Part shown: one piece after another, positions 52,678 through 60,061 of the stretch | How the letters are laid out: the number at the start of each line of letters is the position of its first letter | How positions within the stretch are numbered: position 1 is the stretch's first letter | Assembly (NCBI GenBank): GCA_900551055.1 | Contig: URUK01000008.1 | Span: 26,752 to 90,751 of the forward strand | Length of the DNA stretch: 64,000 bases | Source: an uncultured Prevotella sp. | GTDB taxonomy: Bacteria > Bacteroidota > Bacteroidia > Bacteroidales > Bacteroidaceae | Direction: 5' to 3' | Program-made: the position numbers and the translations under genes | Notes under the pieces: model-generated | What the model was told of the DNA's origin: nothing | The model's database searches: none | What the model saw: only the letters and a program-made list of their open reading frames with translations

Positions 52678-53310
52678 ATGGTTGCATCGGATACATTTAA
52701 GAAAAGAGGACTGATAGTGGCGTTGCTGACGGTGGCGTTGCTTGTAATCGATCAATGGATAAAAATATCCGTGAAGACCGGGATGTGCCTTCACGAGAGC
52801 ATAAGGATTACCGACTGGTTTTATATAAGCTTTATCGAGAACAACGGTATGGCGTTTGGCATGACAATGATAAACAAGCCGGTTCTTAGTATCTTCCGTA
52901 TCATCGCCATTGTCGCGTTGGGCTGGTATTTGTCCAGATTGTTGCGCAGGCAAGTTCGTATGTTGTGGATTATATGCCTTACGCTTGTTTTTGCCGGGGC
53001 TATAGGCAACCTTATCGACTGCATGTTTTACGGACTCATCTTCAATGCGTCCTCTCCTTATTATGTGTCTTACTTTGTTCCGTTCGGCCATGGCTATGCT
53101 CCGTTCCTGATGGGCAAGGTTGTAGACATGTTTTATTTTCCCCTCATAGTCACGACGTGGCCAGACTGGATGCCGTTTTGTGGCGGTGATGAGTTTGTGT
53201 TTTTCAGCCCGGTGTTCAATTTCGCCGACTCCTGTGTCAGTGTAGGTGTCATCATGGCTCTGTTGTTTTGCCGTAAGGAATTGTCACAAATTTCTTTTTC
53301 AAAGAAATGA
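52678..53310 (+). CDS. lspA: Lipoprotein signal peptidase (signal peptidase II)
   Basis: LspA cleaves the signal peptide from diacylglyceryl-prolipoproteins in the inner membrane. About 210 residues with four membrane helices. The conserved blocks are IENNGMAFGM, GNLIDCMFYG and FNFADSCVSVGV; the two Asp in NLID and FAD are the catalytic pair. ATG at 52645 is an alternative start adding 11 residues. The protein is longer than E. coli LspA because of an insert before the second Asp, usual in Bacteroidetes. Its last codons overlap the next lipoprotein gene by 4 bp (ATGA). Confidence 0.94.
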   Translation: MVASDTFKKRGLIVALLTVALLVIDQWIKISVKTGMCLHESIRITDWFYISFIENNGMAFGMTMINKPVLSIFRIIAIVALGWYLSRLLRRQVRMLWIICLTLVFAGAIGNLIDCMFYGLIFNASSPYYVSYFVPFGHGYAPFLMGKVVDMFYFPLIVTTWPDWMPFCGGDEFVFFSPVFNFADSCVSVGVIMALLFCRKELSQISFSKK

Positions 53311-54320
53311 AAACAGCGCACAGATTTCCGTTTTTGCTGCTTTTGGTATTGATGTTTTCATGCAAGCCGCAAGTTCCGGATGAATACATACAGCCGGATG
53401 AGTTTGAGGACATACTTTATGACTTCCATTTGGCCGATGGCATGGCCAACAGCAATAGTGAGTCTGCAGACGTTCCATATGACGTGACGCTTTACAGGCA
53501 GGCTGTGCTGCATAAATATGGAATAACTCAGGCTGAGTTTGATTCGTCACTTGTTTATTATATGCGCCATGCGGACAGGTTGCATAAGATATACGAGAAC
53601 TTGTCACAGCGGTTTGAAGACGAGGCAATGGCACTCGGCGCTTCAGCAAACGACATACGTCGATATGGCGACATGACGTCGGCACGCGACACTTCGAACC
53701 TGTGGCGCGGTGTCACGGCGGCGATGTTGATGCCGCATGCACCGTACAATGTCATGACTTTTGAGATTGATGCGGACAGCACTTATCATCCGGGAGACAG
53801 GATTATATTCAGTTTCAACACTGACTTTGTATATAATGGTGGCATTAAGGAGGGCATGGCTCTTCTTGCCGTGCAATTCAAGAACGACAGTGTTGCGAGC
53901 AATACGGTCAGGATGGCGGCGAATTCAAATTATAGTGTCACTGTGTCCGACATCCATCGTAAGGGCATAAAGGCCATAAGGGGCTTTATATATCTAGGCG
54001 AGGGCAGAAGGCCGCGTGACACGGAAGACGGCAATTCACTTAGACTGATGTTTATCGATAATATCAGGATGGTGAGGATGAGGAACGCCGTGGGCGTCAA
54101 TCAGCCGCAAACTCCGGGGCGGTCGGTAACCGTCGGTCGTGACAGCGCCAAGGTAGAAGCTGTGCAGAGAGCGTCAAGCCAGAACTCCCCGGCTTCTGTT
54201 CAGAGTAATGGCATCAGGCCGTTGGATGGAAAGACTTTGCCGGCGAGGCCGCTTGCGACGCCAATGAAGATGTCGGAAAGCAAGGCCGTCCCCTTGAAAA
54301 AGATGCAAAAAAGTAATTGA
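53307..54320 (+). CDS. DUF4296 lipoprotein
   Basis: A 337-residue lipoprotein (signal MKTAHRFPFLLLLVLMFSC, Cys19) with the DUF4296 domain near the N-terminus: YIQPDEFEDILYDFHLADGMA, shown here as QPDEFEDILYDFHLADG, and HKYGITQAEFDSSLVYYMRH. A beta-rich middle (about 150-255) and a low-complexity C-terminal tail rich in Pro, Ser, Lys follow. The ATG overlaps the lspA stop, so translation is coupled to the enzyme that processes this very class of protein. Function unknown. Confidence 0.88.
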   Translation: MKTAHRFPFLLLLVLMFSCKPQVPDEYIQPDEFEDILYDFHLADGMANSNSESADVPYDVTLYRQAVLHKYGITQAEFDSSLVYYMRHADRLHKIYENLSQRFEDEAMALGASANDIRRYGDMTSARDTSNLWRGVTAAMLMPHAPYNVMTFEIDADSTYHPGDRIIFSFNTDFVYNGGIKEGMALLAVQFKNDSVASNTVRMAANSNYSVTVSDIHRKGIKAIRGFIYLGEGRRPRDTEDGNSLRLMFIDNIRMVRMRNAVGVNQPQTPGRSVTVGRDSAKVEAVQRASSQNSPASVQSNGIRPLDGKTLPARPLATPMKMSESKAVPLKKMQKSN

Positions 54321-54327
54321 TTTTCAA

Positions 54328-54546
54328 ATGTCCAAGCGCAGGCGAGTGGCTGTCAATAGGGTTTTTGTTGGCGGCGAGGCGGTATGTCCGTGTGTACTTG
54401 AGATAGAGGACGGCATTGTTGTTGGTTTTAGTCCCCTTATTGGCGAGCAGCCTTTTACTGAATGGATAGGTGGAACGGTTGTTCTTGTTAAAGATGGTGA
54501 TGTCTGGAACATTGAAAGTTCGACGGTTGAAAGCCTGTTGTTATAG
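54328..54546 (+). CDS. Small conserved Bacteroidales protein, 72 residues
   Basis: A 72-residue beta-rich protein: basic start MSKRRRVAVNRVFVGGE, then VLEIEDGIVVGFSPLIGEQPFTEW and GGTVVLVKDGD (each given in part). Similar short proteins downstream of DUF4296 genes in Bacteroidales are sometimes annotated as cytosine-deaminase-like because they resemble the small beta-sandwich domain of amidohydrolases; no catalytic residues are present. It is 7 bp after the DUF4296 gene and in the same operon. Confidence 0.7.
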   Translation: MSKRRRVAVNRVFVGGEAVCPCVLEIEDGIVVGFSPLIGEQPFTEWIGGTVVLVKDGDVWNIESSTVESLLL

Positions 54547-54645
54547 CTTTCCATTGATATTGTTTCTGTTTGTTTGTTGTATTAGAGCTTTTCAAGAGTT
54601 TGTATGTTTATGCAGTTTATGTAACAGCCTGTGTCCCAGCTATTT

Positions 54646-54733
54646 GTAAAAGGTGGCTTCTCGCAAGGTGAAAGGCCGTATTTTGATGTATAAAAGATGA
54701 CATTTTAGCGTTCAAAAGATTATTATTTGCAGG
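54646..54733 (+). repeat. 22-nt-period intergenic array 8
   Basis: Four exact 22-nt units start at 54646, 54668, 54690 and 54712, preceded by an 11-nt half unit and the boundary GCCTGTGTCCC (54627-54637). The first three have GTAAAAGGTGGC, GTGAAAGGCCGT and ATAAAAGATGAC heads. It lies in the 330-bp gap before the DMP19 gene, which otherwise contains only the promoter at 54839. Confidence 0.78.
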
Positions 54734-54838
54734 CTGCCATGTTCTTTTTGTTTGCCGTTTGTTTGTCTGGTGCGGTCGGTATGTCGGATTAGAGCTTAAA
54801 ACTTTGCCGTAGATGGAATGTATGTCGGATAAAATAAG

Positions 54839-54846
54839 TATCTTTG
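54839..54846 (+). promoter_or_regulatory. -7 box of the DMP19 gene
   Basis: TATCTTTG matches TAnnTTTG, 32 bp before the ATG at 54879. Confidence 0.55.
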
Positions 54847-54878
54847 CCTGCATATAAACGAAGAATTGACTATTTGTG

Positions 54879-55382
54879 ATGAATGTTGTAAAAATAGACG
54901 AGGCCAAGGTGATAGAGGCTGCCAAGGCCGGCAATGATGAGTTTGTGGATGTTTTTTATAATGCCATACTCGATTTTTGCGGTGGGGCTATTACGGCAGA
55001 GACGATGCAGGAAATAAACCCGGAGCAGATGACGCTGGTTGTATTCAAGACTTTGCATGAAGAGGTTATGGACGGAGGTTTTGTGCAGTTAATATATAAC
55101 GGCTACGGACCTTTTGTCTTTTTCAATCCTTTCGCAAAGGCTGTGAGGGAATGGGGGCTTGACGATTTGGCTTCACTCGTGAACAAGGCAGGCAAGCTTT
55201 TCAGAAAATACGGCAAGGAAATACAGACGGAATGCAGCGACGAGGAGTTTATGGCGATGTTTGAGAAATATCCGAAGTTCGACGAACTTGACGACGAGTT
55301 TGTTGAGAACGAGGAGCGTTGGGTGGGTGAAATCGTTCATTACATCGACGAGCACATCGACCGTTTTGCGCAAATAATATGA
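54879..55382 (+). CDS. DMP19 (DUF4375) family protein
   Basis: A 167-residue acidic, all-helical protein. Segments GGFVQLIYNGYGPF and VREWGLDDLASLVNKA match the DMP19 family, which is named after a Neisseria DNA-mimic protein. The strongly acidic surface (many Glu/Asp near the C-terminus) would suit a DNA-mimic or regulatory protein, but this is inference. It starts at ATG 54879, directly after a possible GTG at 54876. smpB follows after 12 bp. Confidence 0.85.
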   Translation: MNVVKIDEAKVIEAAKAGNDEFVDVFYNAILDFCGGAITAETMQEINPEQMTLVVFKTLHEEVMDGGFVQLIYNGYGPFVFFNPFAKAVREWGLDDLASLVNKAGKLFRKYGKEIQTECSDEEFMAMFEKYPKFDELDDEFVENEERWVGEIVHYIDEHIDRFAQII

Positions 55383-55394
55383 TGAAAATTAACG

Positions 55395-55874
55395 ATGAAC
55401 AAGGAAGAAGAACAGATAAGAAAGAAAAGTCCGGTAAGCATACGTAACAAAAAAGCTTCGTTCGAGTATTTTTTTGTAGATACATACACGGCGGGAATTG
55501 TGCTCACTGGCACAGAGATAAAGTCAATCAGGCTGGGCAAAGCTTCTCTGGTTGACAGCTATTGCTATATCCATAACGGCGAAATATGGGTGAAGGGAAT
55601 GAACATATCGCCCTATTTCTTTGGTTCTTACAACAACCATGAGGCGAAGCGCGACCGCAAGTTGCTGCTTACCAAGCGCGAGATACACAAACTTCAGGAA
55701 GCAACCAAGCAGGTAGGCTTTACCATTGTGCCGACTCTTGTGTTCATTGACGCGAAAGGCAGGGCAAAGGTTGACATCGCGCTGGCTAAGGGAAAGAAGG
55801 AATATGACAAGCGACAGACTCTTAAAGAGAAGGAAGACCGCATGGAGATGGACCGCGCGATGAAGCGCTATTAA
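55395..55874 (+). CDS. smpB: SsrA-binding protein SmpB
   Basis: SmpB binds tmRNA (SsrA) and brings it to stalled ribosomes for trans-translation. The 159-residue protein has an N-terminal KKASFEYFFVDTYTAGIVLTGTE (cited in parts) OB-fold region, SYCYIHNGEIWVKGMNISPY, and the basic C-terminal tail GKKEYDKRQTLKEKE that folds in the decoding centre. The tmRNA gene is not in the window. It is downstream of the DMP19 gene and ends at a tandem-repeat tract. Confidence 0.97.
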   Translation: MNKEEEQIRKKSPVSIRNKKASFEYFFVDTYTAGIVLTGTEIKSIRLGKASLVDSYCYIHNGEIWVKGMNISPYFFGSYNNHEAKRDRKLLLTKREIHKLQEATKQVGFTIVPTLVFIDAKGRAKVDIALAKGKKEYDKRQTLKEKEDRMEMDRAMKRY

Positions 55875-55877
55875 TTA

Positions 55878-55990
55878 AAGGTGAGAAGGTGAGAAAGTGA
55901 AAAGGTGAAAAAGTAAAATCCTATAACCGTAAGACCTTGCAACCCCATAACCGTAAAACCCCATAACCGTAAAACCCCATAACCGTAAAA
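55878..55990 (+). repeat. Two tandem short-repeat tracts before a HAD gene
   Basis: Five units of an 8-bp repeat (AAGGTGAG and variants) at 55878-55917 are followed by a 16-bp repeat CCCCATAACCGTAAAA: three perfect copies at 55943-55990 and one degenerate copy at 55919-55934. The last half-unit reaches to within a few bases of the next ATG at 55999. Copy number could vary by slippage. Confidence 0.85.
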
Positions 55991-55998
55991 CCGCAAAA

Positions 55999-56622
55999 AT
56001 GATAAAGAACTTGATATTTGACCTTGGCGGAGTAATTATGACAATCGACCAGGGCGAGGCTTTGAGACGATTTAAGGAGCTTGGTTTGCCGGATGCTGAA
56101 CGTCGGCTTGACCCGTATACGCAGTCTGGAATATTCGGAGATGTGGAGGAAGGTAAGATTACAGCGGAGGAGTTTCGCGTGGAGTTGAGCCGTCTTGTAG
56201 GCCGTGAACTGTCTTTTGACGACTGCAAATACGGCTGGTTGGGCTATAGGAAAGAAGTTCCGCAGCGTAATCTTGACGCATTAAGGCGTTTGCGTGGAGA
56301 CGGCTATCGCCTTATCTTGCTGTCGAACACTAATCCGTTCATGATGAGTTGGGCGTTGACAAAAGACTTTGACGGCGGCAACAGTTCGCTCGAAGATTAT
56401 TTCGATGCACTATACCTTAGTTACCGTCTTGGCGTGATGAAGCCAGACCCAAAGTTTTTCCAGACTGTTCTTGACAGTGAACATATCCTGCCTGAAGAAA
56501 CGCTGTTTGTTGATGACGGACCGCGCAATGTCGAGGCGGCTTGCAAGTTGGGCATCAACACAATGTGCCCGAAGAACGGCGAAGACTGGACTGGAATGTT
56601 GCAGGACAGACTTTCAAAATAA
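55999..56622 (+). CDS. HAD-family phosphatase (YihX-like)
   Basis: A 207-residue HAD hydrolase. Motif I is LIFDLGGVIM, where the second Asp is replaced by Gly, as in the YihX/alpha-D-glucose-1-phosphatase and epoxide-hydrolase-related subgroup. Motif II is LLSNTNPFM, motif III KPDPKFFQ and motif IV FVDDGPRNVEAA. The substrate is probably a small phosphorylated sugar or nucleotide. Its start codon abuts the 16-bp repeats, so leader length may vary between strains. Confidence 0.87.
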   Translation: MIKNLIFDLGGVIMTIDQGEALRRFKELGLPDAERRLDPYTQSGIFGDVEEGKITAEEFRVELSRLVGRELSFDDCKYGWLGYRKEVPQRNLDALRRLRGDGYRLILLSNTNPFMMSWALTKDFDGGNSSLEDYFDALYLSYRLGVMKPDPKFFQTVLDSEHILPEETLFVDDGPRNVEAACKLGINTMCPKNGEDWTGMLQDRLSK

Positions 56623-56658
56623 AATGTCAAATTAATGTGCTGTTTACGATAAAGTTTG

Positions 56659-56666
56659 TACTTTTG
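56659..56666 (+). promoter_or_regulatory. -7 box of map
   Basis: TACTTTTG matches TAnnTTTG, 26 bp before the map start at 56693. Confidence 0.55.
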
Positions 56667-56692
56667 CACATAGTTTATTTTTTGTAAAAGCG

Positions 56693-57553
56693 ATGTTCAA
56701 GAAGAAAAGAAGATGGCACACACTGCCTGGCCAGCCAATAACGGACATGGACAAGCAGGTGATGTACTGGGAGAGCAAGGGCAAGCTTGTGCCGACTCGT
56801 GACTTGATAAAGACCCCTGAACAGATAGAAGGAATACGTAAGAGCGGCGTTGTAAACAGCGGTGTGCTCGATGAAGTTGCGGCGCATATACATGCCGGAA
56901 TGAATACAGCCGAGATAGACAAGATTTGCTATGACTATTGTACAGAGCATGGGGCTGTGCCTGCATGTCTGAATTACGAGGGCTTCCCGAAGAGCGTGTG
57001 TACCAGCATAAATGAAGTGGTATGCCACGGAATACCGAAAGAAACCGACATATTACAGGAAGGGGACATCGTAAACGTTGACTTTACCACAATACTTGAC
57101 GGATATTATGCAGATGCTTCGCGCATGTTCATAATCGGAAAGACCACTCCGGAGAAGGAACAGCTTGTAAGGGTTACAAAGGAATGTCTCGAAATCGGAG
57201 CGGAGGCGGCAAAGCCATATGGTTTTGTAGGCGACATAGGCCATGCAATACAGAAGCACGCGGATAAATATCATTATGGTATAGTGCGCGACCTTTGCGG
57301 CCATGGCGTAGGCTTGAAGTTCCATGAAGAGCCTGAAGTAATGCACTTCGGGCACAAAGGTACTGGAATGTTGCTTGTTCCGGGCATGGTGTTTACCATT
57401 GAGCCGATGATTAACATGGGCACATGGAAGGTGTTTATCGATGCCGACGACCCTTACGGATGGGAAGTAATAACGGGCGATGAGAAGCCGAGCGCACAGT
57501 GGGAGCATACGTTCCTTATGACGGAACACGGTGTGGAAATTCTTTCCGCCTAA
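56693..57553 (+). CDS. map: Methionine aminopeptidase, type I
   Basis: Map removes the initiator Met from nascent proteins. The 286-residue protein has the metal-binding residues of the pita-bread fold: VNVDFTTILDGYYADASR (two Asp ligands), CGHGVGLKFHEEPEVMH (His), FTIEPMINMG and the C-terminal WEHTFLMTEHG (Glu ligands). An N-terminal extension of about 45 basic residues (MFKKKRRWHTLPGQP) is typical of the longer Bacteroidales form. tsaD follows after 12 bp, so both are likely in one transcript with cinA. Confidence 0.96.
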   Translation: MFKKKRRWHTLPGQPITDMDKQVMYWESKGKLVPTRDLIKTPEQIEGIRKSGVVNSGVLDEVAAHIHAGMNTAEIDKICYDYCTEHGAVPACLNYEGFPKSVCTSINEVVCHGIPKETDILQEGDIVNVDFTTILDGYYADASRMFIIGKTTPEKEQLVRVTKECLEIGAEAAKPYGFVGDIGHAIQKHADKYHYGIVRDLCGHGVGLKFHEEPEVMHFGHKGTGMLLVPGMVFTIEPMINMGTWKVFIDADDPYGWEVITGDEKPSAQWEHTFLMTEHGVEILSA

Positions 57554-57565
57554 AGAAAGTTTTTT

Positions 57566-58591
57566 ATGGAAGACGTATATATATTAGGTATAGAAAGCAG
57601 TTGCGACGACACGTCGGCGGCGGTGCTGCGCAACGGTGTGTTGCTTAGCAATGTTACGGCTTCGCAGGAAGTGCACAAGGCATACGGAGGCGTTGTGCCG
57701 GAACTGGCATCACGCGCCCATCAGCAAAACGTCGTGCCTGTGGTTGACCAGGCTTTGAAGCGTGCCGGCGTGGAGAAAGAACAGCTGTCGGCAGTGGCTT
57801 TCACGCGCGGCCCGGGCTTGATGGGGTCTTTACTTGTGGGTGTCAGCTTTGCAAAGGGCTTTGCCCGTTCGTTGAATATTCCTCTTATAGATGTGAACCA
57901 TTTGCAAGGTCATGTCATGGCGCATTTCATCAAGGAGAGTGACGATGACATGTCCGCTCCGCCTTTGCCGTTTATCTGCCTGCTTGTTAGCGGGGGCAAT
58001 TCTCAAATAGTAAAGGTGAATGCTTACAATGACATGGAAGTGCTCGGTCAGACAATCGACGATGCCGCAGGCGAGGCGATAGACAAGTGCTCGAAGGTGA
58101 TGGGGCTTGGTTATCCGGGAGGCCCAATTATAGACCGTCTTGCCCGTCAGGGTAATCCTCATGCTTATAAGTTTTCGGAACCGCATATACCCGGTCTGGA
58201 CTATAGTTTCAGCGGATTGAAGACATCTTTCTTGTACAACCTGCGTGAGTGGGTAAAGGATGATGCGGAATTTGTGGAGCACCACAAGGAAGACCTTGCG
58301 GCAAGCCTCGAGTTTACGATTGTGGACATTTTGATGAAGAAGCTGAACCTTGCCGTAAAGCAAACTGGAATAAAGCATGTGGCTGTTGCCGGTGGAGTAA
58401 GTGCCAATACAGGGCTGCGGAACGCTTTTCATGAATATTCAAAGAAATACGGTTGGACTATATATATACCGAAGTTTAGTTATACTACGGACAATGCGGC
58501 AATGATAGGCATAACGGGTTATTACAAATATCTAGACAAGGATTTTTGTACGATAGACAAACCGGCATTTTCAAAGGTAACATTTAAGTAA
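57566..58591 (+). CDS. tsaD: tRNA N6-adenosine threonylcarbamoyltransferase
   Basis: TsaD (Kae1/YgjD) transfers threonylcarbamoyl to A37 of ANN-decoding tRNAs, as part of the TsaBDE complex. The 341-residue ASKHA-fold protein has LGIESSCDDTSAAVL at the N-terminus, the metal-binding histidines in VNHLQGHVMAH, VSGGNSQIV and the C-terminal AGGVSANTGLR and YTTDNAAMIG. The partners tsaB and tsaE are not nearby. It is between map and cinA. Confidence 0.97.
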   Translation: MEDVYILGIESSCDDTSAAVLRNGVLLSNVTASQEVHKAYGGVVPELASRAHQQNVVPVVDQALKRAGVEKEQLSAVAFTRGPGLMGSLLVGVSFAKGFARSLNIPLIDVNHLQGHVMAHFIKESDDDMSAPPLPFICLLVSGGNSQIVKVNAYNDMEVLGQTIDDAAGEAIDKCSKVMGLGYPGGPIIDRLARQGNPHAYKFSEPHIPGLDYSFSGLKTSFLYNLREWVKDDAEFVEHHKEDLAASLEFTIVDILMKKLNLAVKQTGIKHVAVAGGVSANTGLRNAFHEYSKKYGWTIYIPKFSYTTDNAAMIGITGYYKYLDKDFCTIDKPAFSKVTFK

Positions 58592-58606
58592 ACAACATAA
58601 ATAAGT

Positions 58607-59128
58607 ATGGATTTCGAAAATAAAATATTAAGTAAGGAGATAAGCCAGTTTATCTGGGAAAAAGGCAAAACGCTTGGGACGGCCGAGAGTTGTACTGGCG
58701 GCAGGATTGCTGAAGCCATAATATTGATGCCGGGTGCGTCAAACTATTTTAAGGGCGGCATAGTGTCTTATACAAACGACGTCAAGGAAAAACTGCTTGG
58801 AGTAAGCCATGATGTTCTTGAAGAGAAAACTGCAGTTTGTGAAGAAGTTGCAGTCGAGATGGTTAAAGGAGCCATAAAAGCCCTGGATGTCGATTATGCC
58901 ATATCGGCAACGGGTATAGCGGGACCGGCTGGCGGTACTCATGAAATACCTGTAGGAACAATATGGCTGGCCTGTGGTAATGCCGACGACATTGTTACGA
59001 TGAAGCTTGAAGAGGACAGGGGGCGTGACTTGAATTTGGAAAATGCGACTACGCAGGCTCTGCAACTGTTTCTGAATTATCTTACGGAACGTCTGAAAGA
59101 TGCGGGCGAGGACGAAAACCAAGGCTGA
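58607..59128 (+). CDS. pncC: CinA C-terminal domain protein (nicotinamide-nucleotide amidohydrolase)
   Basis: A 173-residue stand-alone CinA C-terminal (PncC) domain, which hydrolyses nicotinamide mononucleotide to nicotinate mononucleotide. Signature segments are GTAESCTGGRIAEAI (about 25-39), KGGIVSYTNDVKEKLLGVS and ATGIAGPAGGT. The N-terminal CinA domain is absent, as in E. coli YgaD. It is 15 bp after tsaD. The C-terminal tail DAGEDENQG is acidic. Confidence 0.92.
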   Translation: MDFENKILSKEISQFIWEKGKTLGTAESCTGGRIAEAIILMPGASNYFKGGIVSYTNDVKEKLLGVSHDVLEEKTAVCEEVAVEMVKGAIKALDVDYAISATGIAGPAGGTHEIPVGTIWLACGNADDIVTMKLEEDRGRDLNLENATTQALQLFLNYLTERLKDAGEDENQG

Positions 59129-59228
59129 TAAGCTTTGAGGTTATATGCAGTGTGGCGTAACACATAAAGTTTGCAGGCTCAGTTTCAATACTAAAAAAAA
59201 TTAAAAGATTTATTATTGACATTAATAT

Positions 59229-59259
59229 TTTGATTATTCGGAAAAAGTTTGTAATTTTG
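59229..59259 (+). promoter_or_regulatory. Promoter of the rpmB-rpmG-DUF4295 transcript
   Basis: TTTG (59229-59232), a 19-nt spacer and TAATTTTG (59252-59259) match the consensus exactly. Translation starts 50 bp downstream. Confidence 0.75.
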
Positions 59260-59309
59260 CACGCTGTTTGGAATAAGTATCAAAATTAAAACAAAAAAGG
59301 TAGATAGCA

Positions 59310-59573
59310 ATGTCTAAGATTTGTCAAATAACAGGCAAGAAAGCCCAAATAGGAAATAATGTTTCACACTCAAAGCATCGTACAAAGCGTAGCTTTGATG
59401 TAAACCTTTTCAGAAAAAAGTTTTACTATGTGGAGGAGCAGTGCTGGATAAGCTTGAAGATAAGTGCGGCCGGTCTGCGTCTGATTAATAAGGTGGGCTT
59501 GGATGCGGCTCTTAAACAGGCTGTATCTAAAGGCTACTGCAATTGGAAAGAGATTAAAGTTATAGGAGAATAA
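59310..59573 (+). CDS. rpmB: 50S ribosomal protein L28
   Basis: An 87-residue ribosomal protein. It begins MSKICQITGKKAQIGNNVSH (family signature), continues with KRSFDVNLFRKKF and has a basic C-terminus. It is followed 5 bp later by rpmG and then the DUF4295 gene, an arrangement typical of Bacteroidetes. Confidence 0.97.
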   Translation: MSKICQITGKKAQIGNNVSHSKHRTKRSFDVNLFRKKFYYVEEQCWISLKISAAGLRLINKVGLDAALKQAVSKGYCNWKEIKVIGE

Positions 59574-59578
59574 TCGTC

Positions 59579-59767
59579 ATGGCAAAGAAGGCTAAAGGCA
59601 ATAGGGTGCAGGTTATATTGGAATGCACCGAAATGAAGAACAGCGGTCTTCCCGGTACAAGCCGTTATGTAACGACTAAGAACCGTAAGAACACGCCAGA
59701 GAGAATGGAATTAATGAAGTATAATCCTATTTTGAAGAAAATGACTCTTCATAAGGAGATTAAATAA
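59579..59767 (+). CDS. rpmG: 50S ribosomal protein L33
   Basis: A 62-residue L33 with the pattern RVQVILECTEM and SRYVTTKNRKNTPERMELMKY (given as SRYVTTKNRKNTPERME), then KYNPILKKMTLHKEIK. The four zinc-binding cysteines of the C+ form are absent apart from one Cys, so this is a zinc-independent type. Confidence 0.96.
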   Translation: MAKKAKGNRVQVILECTEMKNSGLPGTSRYVTTKNRKNTPERMELMKYNPILKKMTLHKEIK

Positions 59768-59791
59768 TAACTTACTAAAAGCTCATAGACA

Positions 59792-59950
59792 ATGGCAAAG
59801 AAAACCGTCGCAACCCTCCATGAAGGCTCAAAGGATGGTCGTGCTTATACAAAGGTTATCAAGATGGTGAAAAGCCCGAAGACCGGTGCTTACATCTTTG
59901 ACGAGCAGATGGTGCCCAATGAGGCAGTAAAGGATTTTTTCAAGAATTGA
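59792..59950 (+). CDS. DUF4295 small basic protein (probable ribosome-associated)
   Basis: A 52-residue frame missed by a length cut-off. It starts MAKKTVATLHEGSKDGRAYT and ends DEQMVPNEAVKDFFKN. The family DUF4295 is restricted to Bacteroidetes and is regularly encoded directly after rpmB and rpmG, as here (24 bp after rpmG). It has been regarded as a lineage-specific ribosomal or ribosome-associated protein; the sequence itself shows only a small basic protein with a KMVKSPKTGAYIF strand pair. A terminator follows. Confidence 0.92.
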   Translation: MAKKTVATLHEGSKDGRAYTKVIKMVKSPKTGAYIFDEQMVPNEAVKDFFKN

Positions 59951-59972
59951 TTTGGTTGAACATCATATCATG

Positions 59973-60004
59973 AAAGGCCGCAAAATTTATTGCGGCCTTT
60001 TTTG
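59973..60004 (+). terminator. Intrinsic terminator of the rpmB operon
   Basis: AAAGGCCGCAA (59973-59983) pairs perfectly with TTGCGGCCTTT (59990-60000), with a 6-nt loop and a T-run to 60003. Confidence 0.9.
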
Positions 60005-60010
60005 TCGCAT

Positions 60011-60045
60011 TTTGTTGTTAGTGTGAGTTCATTTTACTAATTTTG
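60011..60045 (+). promoter_or_regulatory. Promoter of ftsY-rimO
   Basis: TTTGTTG (60011-60017), a 20-nt spacer and TAATTTTG (60038-60045) lie 16 bp before the ftsY start. Confidence 0.65.
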
Positions 60046-60061
60046 TGGCAAAATAAAATAT

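Noticed and set aside
1462..54733. The 22-nt arrays considered as CRISPR arrays
   Set aside because: Units are contiguous with no unique spacers, differ from one another, and there are no cas genes. The period is far below that of a repeat plus spacer.
55943..55990. Three perfect 16-bp copies considered as a mini-CRISPR
   Set aside because: The copies are directly adjacent without spacers; this is a simple tandem repeat.
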